Part shown: positions 8,822-16,949 of the stretch, one piece after another | Position numbering within the stretch: position 1 is the stretch's first letter | Layout of the letters: the number at the start of each line of letters is the position of its first letter | From: Polycladomyces abyssicola | Lineage (GTDB): Bacteria > Bacillota > Bacilli > Thermoactinomycetales > JIR-001 | Assembly: GCF_018326425.1 (NCBI RefSeq) | Contig: NZ_AP024601.1 | Coordinates: 980,001 to 1,044,000, forward strand | DNA: 64,000 nucleotides | Reading direction: 5' to 3' | The notes under the pieces: model-generated | Database searches by the model: none | Told to the model about the DNA's origin: nothing | What the model saw: only the letters and a program-made list of their open reading frames with translations | Translations under genes and position numbers: made by a program

Positions 8822-8956
8822 GCTGCATTCCTCCCCTACACTATTCATTGATCCGTACTGTTGTGACGGCACATTCCACGCCTAGCACAATAAGATGTTC
8901 GCTAAATGCCATAAGCGGACATCATAATTTAAGGTAAGGCATAAGCCTACAGTCTC

Positions 8957-8990
8957 ACCGGTTCCGAAGAACCGGTTTCATTTTTGGTCT
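8957..8990 (+). terminator. Hairpin with tetraloop and T-rich tail
   Basis: Eight-base arms ACCGGTTC (8957-8964) and GAACCGGT (8969-8976) around a CGAA loop, followed by TTCATTTTT on the plus strand. No plus-strand gene precedes it, so its client transcript is unclear. It lies just downstream of the minus-strand aldo/keto reductase remnant. Confidence 0.45.
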
Positions 8991-9147
8991 TATTCTCTCC
9001 AAGACTGCGGATGATCTTCACTGACCATATCGAGATCCGCGGCTTGGGCATTGGAGATGACCTGCTCCACATTTTTACACCCCGGAATCACGCAGGTTAC
9101 CGCCGGATGCTGGGTCAATTCTAAGCCCGATTTTTTTATGCATTTTT
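8990..9147 (-). pseudogene. Aldo/keto reductase C-terminal remnant
   Basis: The minus-strand frame ending at the TAA at 8990-8992 reads GLELTQHPAVTCVIPGCKN, then VEQVISNAQAADLD, a clear aldo/keto reductase C-terminus (the VIPG...NVEQV segment binds the NADP pyrophosphate). Only about 45 residues survive; upstream the frame meets a stop and no N-terminal part is found. It is a decayed gene between dsbA-like and hxlR-like genes on the same strand, suggesting an older redox-related cluster. The remaining intergenic DNA up to 9326 shows nothing else. Confidence 0.7.
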
Positions 9148-9326
9148 AGCTTCGTGCCAGTATGGTTGGGGTGGAAAGCGAGCTCGGACGTGGGAGGGCT
9201 TCAGCCCTCTCGCAAGTCCGACAACTTTCCGTATCTCTCAAGTACCATTTTCATTCCTTATTAAGCAGATGGTACAGATTACGGACCAGGATTTGGCAGG
9301 AGAATACAAAGTCTTCGTCAAGTTGT

Positions 9327-9671
9327 TTATTTTGTTATGGAGCTATCCATCTCTCTCATTCTCTTTTGATGCCGTCGTCCCCACTGGGACATTACATCTA
9401 GAACCTCCCTTATACTTTGACCATACTCAGTTAAAGAGTATTCTACTTTGGGAGGGACTTGGGTATAAACTTTACGATGAATGATGCCGTCTTTTTCTAA
9501 CTCCCGCAATTGCTGTGTCAACATTTTTTGTGTAATCTCGGGCATCTCACGTTTCAATTCTCCAAATCGCTTAACCCCTTCTGTCAGATGACAGAGGATC
9601 AAGGGTTTCCATTTTCCTCCAATCACCTTGAGTGTTGTTTCCACCGCACTTTTGAATTCCAGATCTCCCAT
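9327..9671 (-). CDS. HxlR-family winged-helix transcriptional regulator
   Basis: 114 residues. [24 protein letters not shown] and [21 protein letters not shown] are the recognition-helix region of HxlR/YodB/HypR regulators, with [12 protein letters not shown] in the wing. These proteins sense electrophiles or other small molecules and repress nearby genes, usually as dimers. The single cysteine in ILCHL is not at the N-terminal position used by YodB, so thiol sensing is uncertain. GGAGGAG lies about 12 bases before the ATG. A 12-base palindrome sits upstream (9721-9732). Confidence 0.9.
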   Translation of the reverse strand: MGDLEFKSAVETTLKVIGGKWKPLILCHLTEGVKRFGELKREMPEITQKMLTQQLRELEKDGIIHRKVYTQVPPKVEYSLTEYGQSIREVLDVMSQWGRRHQKRMREMDSSITK

Positions 9672-9720
9672 GGTATCATTAACTCCTCCATCGTATATTT
9701 GAGGATACTTAGTTACAAAA

Positions 9721-9732
9721 AAGTACGTACTT
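9721..9732. promoter_or_regulatory. Palindromic operator candidate for the HxlR regulator
   Basis: AAGTACGTACTT is a perfect 12-base palindrome about 50 bases upstream of the hxlR-type start and about 140 bases before the divergent nitrilase gene. HxlR-type dimers bind such palindromes and often autoregulate. Binding is inferred only from position and symmetry. Confidence 0.4.
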
Positions 9733-9872
9733 GTTAATAAACACTATATACCTAATAATTACTGTATCATCCATTATAACTTGTTACTTTAACAGAAGAA
9801 AAGCATATCATTCAACGTTTTTGGCCATCCATAAAAGATGGGAATTAGGCATCCAACAAAAGGAGGAGCCAT

Positions 9873-10730
9873 ATGAAACTGAGAGTGTCAGCTGTCCAAT
9901 ATCATCTTCATACGATCCGATCATTTGAAGATTTCGCCAAGCAATCGGAGCATTATATTAAAACAGCTGAGGAATTTGGCGCCGAGTTTATATTATTTCC
10001 TGAGTTTTTTACGACTCAATTGATGTCGATAGGTGACAAACAAGGAAATGCCTTAACCATCAATCATTTACCCGATTTTACAGAGCAGTATCGGGATTTG
10101 TTTTCATCCTTGGCGAAGCAAACGAATATGCACATTATCGGAGGAACCCATGTTATCCGCAAAGGAGACGGGTTATATAACGTCGCTCATTTGTTCTATC
10201 CGGATGGGAGGATCGCGGAACAACCAAAGCTTCATATCACGCCAACGGAAGTAAAGGAATGGAAAATGACTCCTGGAGAAAACCTCCAGGTGTTCGAGAC
10301 CGAGAAGGGAACAATCGCCATATTAACCTGCTATGACATCGAATTTCCAGAAATCGTTCGAATGGCCAAAGCCAGGGGAGCCGATGTGATTTTCTGCCCT
10401 TCTTGTACCGATGATCGTCATGGATTCCATCGTGTCCGTTATTCCTGTCATGCGAGAGCGGTAGAAAACCAAGTCTATGTCGTAACCACGGGTACAGTAG
10501 GTTCTCTTCCCACGGTTGACTTTATGCGGGCGAATTTTGGACAAGCGGCGGTCATTACACCAAACGATATTCCGTTCCCTCCCCGGGGCATCTTGGCAGA
10601 AGGGGAAATCAATGATGATATGATTGTGACCGCTGATCTCGATTTGGAATTGTTATATCAGGTTCGTGAAAGTGGTTCGGTCACCACGTGGCGTGATCGG
10701 CGTACGGATCTCTATCCGGATTGGAAATAA
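9873..10730 (+). CDS. Carbon-nitrogen hydrolase (nitrilase superfamily)
   Basis: 285 residues; ATG preceded by AAAGGAGGAGCC. The Glu-Lys-Cys triad is visible: Glu in FILFPEFF, Lys in PKLHITPTEVKEW, Cys in ILTCYDIEFPE. Such enzymes hydrolyse amides or carbamoyl groups in the cytoplasm. It is followed after 33 bases by a GNAT acetyltransferase gene. In B. subtilis YhcX the two domains are joined in one protein, so these two products probably act together. The substrate is unknown; a polyamine-type amide would fit the following bpsA gene but is speculative. Confidence 0.9.
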   Translation: MKLRVSAVQYHLHTIRSFEDFAKQSEHYIKTAEEFGAEFILFPEFFTTQLMSIGDKQGNALTINHLPDFTEQYRDLFSSLAKQTNMHIIGGTHVIRKGDGLYNVAHLFYPDGRIAEQPKLHITPTEVKEWKMTPGENLQVFETEKGTIAILTCYDIEFPEIVRMAKARGADVIFCPSCTDDRHGFHRVRYSCHARAVENQVYVVTTGTVGSLPTVDFMRANFGQAAVITPNDIPFPPRGILAEGEINDDMIVTADLDLELLYQVRESGSVTTWRDRRTDLYPDWK

Positions 10731-10763
10731 GGAGGGACTTCGCTTCTACAAGGAGGGAGAAGG

Positions 10764-11441
10764 ATGTATCGAAAAGAGTTTTACGTATTTGACCAGGATC
10801 GTCCTGTCCCGGCGGTCATCCGAAACTATGAAGAAAAGGACTTTCCTGGTTTGATTCAAATTCAACAAGAAAGTTTTCCCCCCCCATTCCCGTCTGAGTT
10901 ATGGTGGAACACAGATCAGCTGAAAAACCATGTTACGCTATTTCCGGAGGGAGCCCTATGTATAGAGGTGAATGGTGAAATCGCGGGATCGATGACGGGG
11001 GTGATTGTGGACTTTGACCCCAACCATCCGGACCATACATGGGAAGAGATCACCGATAATGGGTATATTCGTAACCATAATCCAAACGGGAATACGCTCT
11101 ATGTCGTTGATATTTGCGTGCGCCCTTCCTATCGCCAATTAGGGTTGGGAAAATGGCTGATGTTCTCTATGTATGACGTCGTGGTTCACAAGGGGTTGGA
11201 ACGGTTGTTAGGCGGAGGGAGAATGCCTGGCTATCATAAAAAAGCGGATGAGATGACGGCGGAACAATACCTCGAGGCAGTAGTAAAAGGGGAATTGAAG
11301 GACCCTGTTATAACTTTCCTGCTTCGCTGTGGCCGTACCCCTGTGAAAGTGGTGGCGAACTATTTAGAGGATGAAGAATCGTGTAATTATGCAACACTGA
11401 TGGAATGGAAAAATCCTTTCTATGCATCAAAATCTACATAA
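10764..11441 (+). CDS. GNAT-family N-acetyltransferase
   Basis: 225 residues; ATG after AAGGAGGGAGAAGG. The acetyl-CoA site is visible in VVDICVRPSYRQLGLGKWLM, followed by a helix and GRMPGYHKKADEM. It resembles the acetyltransferase half of YhcX-type nitrilase fusions and lies directly behind the nitrilase gene, so the pair is probably one functional unit. The acceptor is not known. The C-terminal half (residues about 150-225) is longer than in minimal GNAT proteins. Confidence 0.85.
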   Translation: MYRKEFYVFDQDRPVPAVIRNYEEKDFPGLIQIQQESFPPPFPSELWWNTDQLKNHVTLFPEGALCIEVNGEIAGSMTGVIVDFDPNHPDHTWEEITDNGYIRNHNPNGNTLYVVDICVRPSYRQLGLGKWLMFSMYDVVVHKGLERLLGGGRMPGYHKKADEMTAEQYLEAVVKGELKDPVITFLLRCGRTPVKVVANYLEDEESCNYATLMEWKNPFYASKST

Positions 11442-11557
11442 GATCGTTTTATCACTGGATTTTTGAAGTACGCTAACGAGACTAGCGCGGGCGCAAAAAC
11501 GAAGGAAGCCGGGGTGAAATGCGTTTCTACTTTCTCAGAGCGAAAGGGGTGGTACCT

Positions 11558-12607
11558 ATGTCGGTAATCGGTACTGCTGCGGAAACCAGTCGGATTGACG
11601 CGTTTCTGCTCCGTGCACTCTACCTCGGTCCCAAATCCTACTGGGAGCTGATGCGGGCAGGCAAAGCCCAGACCCACCAGGTGCTGAAGGCCCTGCAATC
11701 GCTCCTGGAGAGCGATCTGGTGGCTTACGACGGTGACCGCTTCGTGATCACCGAGGCGGGGCGTCGGCAGGTGGAGGATCTGAGACTGGAACGGGTTGCC
11801 GAACAACGTTGTGAAACCTGCTCGGGACGCGGCATCGTTTTGCGGCCGCCTTTCGACCGTGTCCTTGCGGATTTCCAGGATATCGTGGCCATTCGGCCCA
11901 AGGCGACGCCCGAATTTGACCAGGGGTACGTGACGCCCGAGACCACCGTGAGACGGCTGGCCCTGATGGCCCAGCAGGGCGATCTGGCGGGTCGTGAAAT
12001 TCTGCTGCTGGGCGACGACGACCTCATGGGCATTGCGGCCGCGCTCTCGGGGCTGCCGCGACGCATCTGTGTCTTGGATGTGGATGAGCGCATCGTCGGT
12101 TTTATCCGCGACGTGGCGCAGGATCGTGGATGGGATCACGTCCACGCCGAAGTCTACGACGCGCGGGATAGGCTGCCGTCCCACCTCCGTGGACAGTTTG
12201 ATGTGTTCTTCACGGACCCCGTCGATACCGTCAAGGGCCTCCTGCTATTCCTGAGCCGCTGCACAGAGGGGCTGCGTGGGTCCGGTGCCGCGGGCTACTT
12301 TGGCCTCTCATACCTGGAGGCCTCTTGGCGGAAATGGCGGCAGATCCAGCGGGGCATTCTCGACATGGGCTTTGCCATCACTGACATGCTGGGCGCCTTC
12401 AACGACTACCTGTTGGAGGACGTTGTGGCCTTGGACTGGGCACGGGTGGCACCGGTGCCGGTCAAGGAGCCCGATATCCCCTTCTACGTCAGCACTGTCT
12501 ACCGCCTGGAGCTGGTTGAGGAGCCTCGACCCCTCTTCTTCGATCGGGAGGAGCTTGGGCAGGAGCTCTACTACGACGAAGAGTTCTGCGGCACTCTGCA
12601 AGAATAG
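11558..12607 (+). CDS. bpsA: Branched-chain polyamine synthase BpsA-like
   Basis: Start at the ATG at 11558 because AAAGGGGTGG lies just upstream; an ATG at 11519 would add 13 residues. About 349 residues. An N-terminal winged helix (LLRALYLGPKSYWELMRAG, QVLKALQSLLES) is followed by a CETC motif and the aminopropyltransferase fold with ILLLGDDDLMGIAAAL and DVFFTDPVDTVKG, the signatures of the DUF43/BpsA family. BpsA adds aminopropyl groups to spermidine, giving N4-bis(aminopropyl)spermidine in Thermus and thermophilic archaea. Base composition is visibly richer in G and C than the genes on either side, which hints at transfer. Confidence 0.88.
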   Translation: MSVIGTAAETSRIDAFLLRALYLGPKSYWELMRAGKAQTHQVLKALQSLLESDLVAYDGDRFVITEAGRRQVEDLRLERVAEQRCETCSGRGIVLRPPFDRVLADFQDIVAIRPKATPEFDQGYVTPETTVRRLALMAQQGDLAGREILLLGDDDLMGIAAALSGLPRRICVLDVDERIVGFIRDVAQDRGWDHVHAEVYDARDRLPSHLRGQFDVFFTDPVDTVKGLLLFLSRCTEGLRGSGAAGYFGLSYLEASWRKWRQIQRGILDMGFAITDMLGAFNDYLLEDVVALDWARVAPVPVKEPDIPFYVSTVYRLELVEEPRPLFFDREELGQELYYDEEFCGTLQE

Positions 12608-12631
12608 CCCTTAAAGGCTGTTGTGAGTTCC

Positions 12632-12682
12632 CAATTGATATAAAGTAGAGCAGGCACCAATAGGTGGCTGCTCAATTGATAT
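12632..12682. repeat. Hairpin flanked by 10-base direct repeats
   Basis: CAATTGATAT occurs at 12632-12641 and again at 12673-12682. Between them is a hairpin: GAGCAG/CTGCTC (12648-12653 with 12668-12673) and CACC/GGTG (12655-12658 with 12663-12666) around AATA. It may end the bpsA transcript, or be the footprint of a small mobile element with target-site duplication. Confidence 0.4.
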
Positions 12683-12900
12683 TTCTGTCTGGAAAAAAGT
12701 CCTCAAATAATGAGCAGCTGAAGCTATGAAGCAATTCCTGGGAGATTTGTTGGATGCTGCTGATTGGTGGGCCACTATCGTAATTTGGGGGGATCATCGT
12801 TGTTGATCCCATCGTACCATGCGATCCTATTCCAGTCATACCTTTCGACGTGAGCCATACAGAGACGGGAAAACGGGGCCGCGAAGACTTTGTCATCCAA
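12683..12900. other. Intergenic region, no gene recognised
   Basis: About 220 bases between the bpsA trailer and the small secreted-protein gene. Frames on both strands lack ribosome-binding sites and recognisable similarity. Confidence 0.4.
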
Positions 12901-12905
12901 ACTGA

Positions 12906-12930
12906 AGCCGGAAGTCTCAATCTCCCGGCT
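12906..12930 (-). terminator. Terminator of the small secreted-protein gene
   Basis: GCCGG (12907-12911) pairs with CCGGC (12925-12929), extended by further pairing toward the loop, directly after the stop codon of the minus-strand gene. The T-rich side (TTTTCTTATT) lies on the plus strand, so it may act in both directions. Confidence 0.5.
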
Positions 12931-12934
12931 TTTC

Positions 12935-13207
12935 TTATTCCGTTTTTGTTGCACGCACAATCTCCGCCTTGATCTCTTTGAAATTCCTTCCGGTAATGGT
13001 GTCATTCATTTTAAAATCCGTCTCGTGAGTGATCACCACTTGGGAAGATCCGAACTGTTTCTTCTCGATCATCGGTTGGCTGTTCGGTTTTTTCACCACG
13101 GCTCTGACATACCAGGGGGTAAAGGCCCAAGCGGATGGTGTCTGCAGGAGACCGAAAGCGATCAAAACGACGATGATTCCCGCACTTTTTCGTGTGAGAT
13201 GTTTCAT
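12935..13207 (-). CDS. Small secreted hypothetical protein
   Basis: From the ATG at 13207 the product is 90 residues: MKHLTRKSAGIIVVLIAFG is a signal peptide with a basic N-region, and cleavage is likely after PSAWA. The mature part of about 65 residues is basic (VRAVVKKPNSQPMIEKKQFG, later ITGRNFKEIKAEIVRATKTE) with no cysteine. The frame opens at 13231 and GGAGGAGGCC is placed so that TTG codons near 13219 could also serve as start. I do not recognise a family. It is divergent from the marR-type gene. Confidence 0.6.
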   Translation of the reverse strand: MKHLTRKSAGIIVVLIAFGLLQTPSAWAFTPWYVRAVVKKPNSQPMIEKKQFGSSQVVITHETDFKMNDTITGRNFKEIKAEIVRATKTE

Positions 13208-13489
13208 ATCATACAACAAGGCCTCCTCCATTCCAAATGCTCATATCTTTTCCATTTAAAATCAATATTATTAGAAAAATAAATAATTGTAAATATTAAA
13301 TAAAAAATTATCGTTCTTAATTTAATCCTCTCTGATACATAACAGCTGATTGATTTGGTTTTCTGTTTGTCACTCGGTCGGGTTTTTTTGTATACTTTTC
13401 ATAACCTGTTTTTCATAGAGAGGATGAACGTGCGAAGTTTCCGGTTACAATAAAGACGATGGATTGAGAATGATTGAAGGAGAAGAAGC
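13208..13489. other. AT-rich divergent regulatory region
   Basis: About 280 bases between the divergent secreted-protein and marR-type genes. The section 13255-13330 is strongly AT-rich. A TACAAT hexamer at 13446-13451 could be the minus-10 box of the marR gene, but its minus-35 partner is weak. No gene seen. Confidence 0.4.
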
Positions 13490-13933
13490 ATGCGGACTCA
13501 CTCACATTCACCGGAGTCGGTCAAGAAGATCGAGCGTTTGTTACGGGAGATCAGTACCATCGTCAAACAAAAGGGACGCGAAATATTGACGCGTTTTCCC
13601 ATCACCCCTCCGCAATTCACCGCATTGATTTATTTGATGGAGGAAGGGGATTTGACGATCGGTGAGCTGAGCCAGAAAATGTGCTTGGCTTGCAGTACTA
13701 TGACGGATCTGATTGACCGAATGGAGAAGAGCGGATACGTCTCCCGTGTCAGAGACGACAGGGACCGGCGGGTCGTCCGTATTCACATGACGGAACGGGG
13801 AGAAACCATCATCCGCGACGTGATGCAAGCTCGTCAGGAGTATTTGGCCGATATATTGGGGCACTTTTCCCCTGAGGAGGTCAAAGCCATCGGTCAGCAT
13901 CTGGAGTTGTTGTACGAGCGGATGAAAGATTAG
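13490..13933 (+). CDS. MarR-family transcriptional regulator (YsmB-like)
   Basis: 147 residues; ATG after GAAGGAGAAGAAGC. The winged helix is visible in TPPQFTALIYLMEEGDLTIG, LSQKMCLACSTMTDLIDRME, and the DDRDRRVVRIHMTERG wing. Order marR-racE-gerM-rph-ysnA-ysnB matches B. subtilis ysmB and its neighbours, so it is the YsmB counterpart. The cysteine pair in MCLACS in the recognition helix region is notable and could sense oxidants, but this is inference. Confidence 0.9.
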   Translation: MRTHSHSPESVKKIERLLREISTIVKQKGREILTRFPITPPQFTALIYLMEEGDLTIGELSQKMCLACSTMTDLIDRMEKSGYVSRVRDDRDRRVVRIHMTERGETIIRDVMQARQEYLADILGHFSPEEVKAIGQHLELLYERMKD

Positions 13934-13990
13934 GTGCATCCGAATCAATAAAGGATGGATCAACCACACTCTAGCATAAGCATCGAAGGA

Positions 13991-14021
13991 TTGACCGACA
14001 TAAGATATATCGATCGGTCAA
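13991..14021. promoter_or_regulatory. Dyad operator candidate between marR and racE
   Basis: TTGACCGA (13991-13998) and TCGGTCAA (14014-14021) form a perfect eight-base dyad with a 15-base AT-rich centre, about 70 bases before racE. It could be a repressor site for the preceding MarR protein or another regulator. It has no T-tract, so it is not a terminator. Confidence 0.4.
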
Positions 14022-14090
14022 GCAAAGAGAGCTGTAACCACGACAAAAAATGTCTAGCTAAGAGAAAAGTGGAGGAATGAGCTGACAACC

Positions 14091-14942
14091 ATGGACCAAT
14101 TGACATCCAGCAATCACGCTATCGGCATTTTGGATTCCGGTGTTGGCGGATTGACTGTGGTCAAGGAAGTCTTTCGCCAATTGCCACAGGAAACGGTCGT
14201 ATATTTTGGGGACACGCGCCGGTGTCCGTATGGACCGCGCTCAACGGAAGAAGTGCGGCAATTTACGTTGGAGATCGTCCACTTTTTGATGCGCTTCCCG
14301 TTGAAAGCCTTGGTCATTGCCTGCAATACGGCGACGGCAGCCGCGTTGGAGTTGATCCGTGAGCAAGTGGATATTCCCGTGCTCGGTGTCATCGAACCTG
14401 GGGCACGTGCGGCCATCAAGGCCTCGAAAAACGGACGGATCGGCGTGATCGGCACACAGGGAACGATTCAAAGTGCCGCATATGAGAAAACGCTCAAGCG
14501 GATTCATCCCGATTTGTATGTCGTCAGCCATGCTTGCCCTGCCTTGGTGCCGCTGGTGGAAAGCGGTGTGGGTCCGACAGAGCAGGCGTATCGGATTGTG
14601 GAAACGTCGCTGGCGCCCATGAAAGGGCAGGATGTGGACTCATTGATACTGGGTTGTACGCATTATCCATTGATTGCTGATTTGATCGGGAAAGTGATGG
14701 GCGAACAGGTGACCCTGATCAGTTCCGCGGAAGAGACCGCCCGAGAGCTGAGTGTGGTCCTCAATCACAAACGACTGCTGGCGGAAAGTAAACAGCCAGC
14801 CGGCCAGTTCACACATCAGTTTTTCACCAGCGGGGAGCCGGAAGGGTTCCGCCGGATTGCCGAACGCTGGTTGGGTATGCCCATCAAAGTAGAACAAGCC
14901 GAGCTGGAGCCGGTTGTCACTACTGGTGTGCCCGGGGTTTGA
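14091..14942 (+). CDS. racE: Glutamate racemase
   Basis: 283 residues. It interconverts L- and D-glutamate for peptidoglycan. IGILDSGVGGLTVVKEV and YFGDTRRCPYGPRS lead the first domain; the two catalytic cysteines lie in ACNTATAAALE and ILGCTHYPLI. GTGGAGGAATGAGCTGACAACC lies before the ATG. Length is slightly longer than the B. subtilis enzyme. It sits in the conserved racE-gerM-rph block. Confidence 0.95.
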   Translation: MDQLTSSNHAIGILDSGVGGLTVVKEVFRQLPQETVVYFGDTRRCPYGPRSTEEVRQFTLEIVHFLMRFPLKALVIACNTATAAALELIREQVDIPVLGVIEPGARAAIKASKNGRIGVIGTQGTIQSAAYEKTLKRIHPDLYVVSHACPALVPLVESGVGPTEQAYRIVETSLAPMKGQDVDSLILGCTHYPLIADLIGKVMGEQVTLISSAEETARELSVVLNHKRLLAESKQPAGQFTHQFFTSGEPEGFRRIAERWLGMPIKVEQAELEPVVTTGVPGV

Positions 14943-15023
14943 TGCAGTTTTGACATTCGCGGTGATAAGTTCCCTCCAGGGCTCGTATACATGTAATGGA
15001 ACTTTGTCCGAGGAGGGAATGAG

Positions 15024-16067
15024 ATGCGAAGAAGTACCGTGTATGTCGGTATGGTGTTGCTCCTCATCTCGTTATTGCTGTCCGGTTGCTTGTACGGTCC
15101 AAATGAGAAAACCTCACGTGTCATTGATCCGCCGCCGGCAGATCTGCAACCGAAGGATCAAGGAATGGCGGAGGGCACGGCCAAAGCGGTTTCGGCCAAA
15201 AAGCAGGGCGGGGTGGAGTTGTATCTTTTGACGGATTTGGGGTATGTGGTTCCCTACACATTGTCCATTCCGAAGGAAAAAGGCATTGCCAAGGAGGCGC
15301 TCAGCTACCTGGTGAAGGACGGGGCGGGGAAAGGGATATTGCCCAAAGGGTTCAGCGGCATCCTGCCGAAGGGAACCCAAGTGAAGGGTGTCAATATCCA
15401 GGATGGGACAGCCACGGTCGACTTTTCCAAGGAGTTCTTGTCGTATGATCCCAAGATGGAAAATCAGATTCTGAGTGCGGTGACCTGGACCTTAACGGGG
15501 TTTGATTCCGTCAAACAGGTGAACATCTGGGTGAACGGACACCCGCTGGAAACGATGCCCAAAGGCAAAACCCCGGCACAGGGACTGACACGGGCACAAG
15601 GGATCAATGTGGAAATGGCCGAAGGTGTCGATGTCAGCCAAAGCATGCCGGTTACACTATACTTCCTGGGACAGACGCCGGATAACATGGTGTATTATGT
15701 GCCGGTGACACGCATGATTAACAGGGCGGACAATGTCGCCCAAGCAACATTGGCGGAATTGGTGAAAGGACCACAAAACGGTTCCCGTCTGAGCAGTGCA
15801 CTGACAGAAACGACGCAAGTCCACGCCGCAACCGTAAAAGGGGATACGGTGATGGCCGATTTTGGTAAGGAATTGTTGCAGTACAGTGACCAAAAATCCG
15901 CTTCCAAAGACGCCATTCAGACCATCGTCCTCTCTTTGACGGAAAACACCGGCGCAAAAAAGGTGAAAATCACCGTCGACGGGAAGGCGAGCGGCACGAT
16001 CGAAACCGGTCAATCCTTGGAGAAACCGGTGATGCGTCCCGAAGTCGTCAACCCTGGCAAATTCTGA
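15024..16067 (+). CDS. gerM: GerM-domain sporulation/germination lipoprotein
   Basis: 347 residues; ATG after GAGGAGGGAATGAG. The N-terminus has a lipoprotein signal ending in LLSGC (Cys22). Two GerMN domains follow: one around residues 65-175 with VDFSKEFLSYDPKMENQIL, the second around 205-320 with NMVYYVPVTRMINR and MADFGKELLQYSD. In B. subtilis GerM is needed for sporulation and germination and interacts with SpoIIIA-complex partners in the forespore envelope. Position before rph supports orthology. Confidence 0.93.
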   Translation: MRRSTVYVGMVLLLISLLLSGCLYGPNEKTSRVIDPPPADLQPKDQGMAEGTAKAVSAKKQGGVELYLLTDLGYVVPYTLSIPKEKGIAKEALSYLVKDGAGKGILPKGFSGILPKGTQVKGVNIQDGTATVDFSKEFLSYDPKMENQILSAVTWTLTGFDSVKQVNIWVNGHPLETMPKGKTPAQGLTRAQGINVEMAEGVDVSQSMPVTLYFLGQTPDNMVYYVPVTRMINRADNVAQATLAELVKGPQNGSRLSSALTETTQVHAATVKGDTVMADFGKELLQYSDQKSASKDAIQTIVLSLTENTGAKKVKITVDGKASGTIETGQSLEKPVMRPEVVNPGKF

Positions 16068-16078
16068 TCCTTCTGAAC

Positions 16079-16104
16079 AAGAGGTGGAAGACTGCCTCTT
16101 TTTC
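16079..16104 (+). terminator. Terminator after gerM
   Basis: AAGAGG (16079-16084) pairs with CCTCTT (16095-16100) and the stem runs into a T-rich tract. The stem is short, so termination may be partial before rph. Confidence 0.55.
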
Positions 16105-16147
16105 TTTTGCGATTTCAATTTGGACTTCTGGTGGAACCAATCGGTTA

Positions 16148-16156
16148 TGCTATAAT
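16148..16156 (+). promoter_or_regulatory. Extended minus-10 promoter before rph
   Basis: TGCTATAAT (16148-16156) is an extended minus-10 element. A minus-35 box at good spacing is not clear. It overlaps an ATG at 16155 in the rph frame, which argues that translation starts downstream. Confidence 0.5.
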
Positions 16157-16187
16157 GGATGAGGATTTGAAGATGGAGGGGAAGCGA

Positions 16188-16949
16188 TTGCGAGTAGACG
16201 GACGAGCGTTTAATGAGATGCGAAAAGTGGAGATGGTGCTGGATTACATAAAAACGGCCGAGGGCTCCGTCTACATCAGTGTCGGTGACACGCGCGTCAT
16301 TTGCACCGCGACGGTGGAAGATAAGGTGCCCCCCTTTATGCGCGGAACGGGGAAAGGTTGGGTAACGGCGGAATACGCCATGTTGCCGAGAGCCACACAG
16401 ACGCGCACCATTCGTGAATCCAGCAAAGGAAAAGTGGGCGGACGCACGATGGAAATCCAACGCTTAATCGGTCGCGCGCTTCGCTCAGTAGTGGATTTGG
16501 AACAATTGGGTGAGCGGACGCTCTGGATGGACTGCGATGTGATCCAGGCGGACGGAGGAACCCGTACCGCCTCCATCACGGGTGCCTTTGTGGCCATGGT
16601 GGATGCTTTGTACAAAATGGTGAAGGCGGGAACGCTTCCCCGTTTGCCGGTGAAGGATTTTCTGGCCGCCACCAGTGTGGGGATCGTAGGTACCCAACCC
16701 TGTTTGGACTTGTGTTACGAAGAGGATTCATCGGCACATGTAGACATGAATGTCGTCATGACCGGTTCGGGCAAATATGTCGAGGTCCAGGGGACAGGCG
16801 AGGAAGCCCCGTTCACCCCGGAAGAATTGCACAGTCTGTTGGATTTGGCCAAGCTGGGTACCCAACAGCTGATTGCCTATCAGCGTGAAGTGCTGGGAGA
16901 AGCGGCTGCGCTGATCGGAGGGAACGCTGTTGAAAACACAACGGACTGA
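16188..16949 (+). CDS. rph: Ribonuclease PH
   Basis: The TTG at 16188 is chosen as start: GGAGGGG (16175-16181) is six bases upstream and the protein then begins LRVDGRAF (Met at the first position), the normal RNase PH N-terminus. 253 residues. It trims the 3' ends of tRNA precursors by phosphorolysis. Motifs: [62 protein letters not shown] and [15 protein letters not shown]. The 3' end overlaps rdgB by 20 bases. Upstream in-frame ATGs coincide with the promoter. Confidence 0.95.
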   Translation: MRVDGRAFNEMRKVEMVLDYIKTAEGSVYISVGDTRVICTATVEDKVPPFMRGTGKGWVTAEYAMLPRATQTRTIRESSKGKVGGRTMEIQRLIGRALRSVVDLEQLGERTLWMDCDVIQADGGTRTASITGAFVAMVDALYKMVKAGTLPRLPVKDFLAATSVGIVGTQPCLDLCYEEDSSAHVDMNVVMTGSGKYVEVQGTGEEAPFTPEELHSLLDLAKLGTQQLIAYQREVLGEAAALIGGNAVENTTD

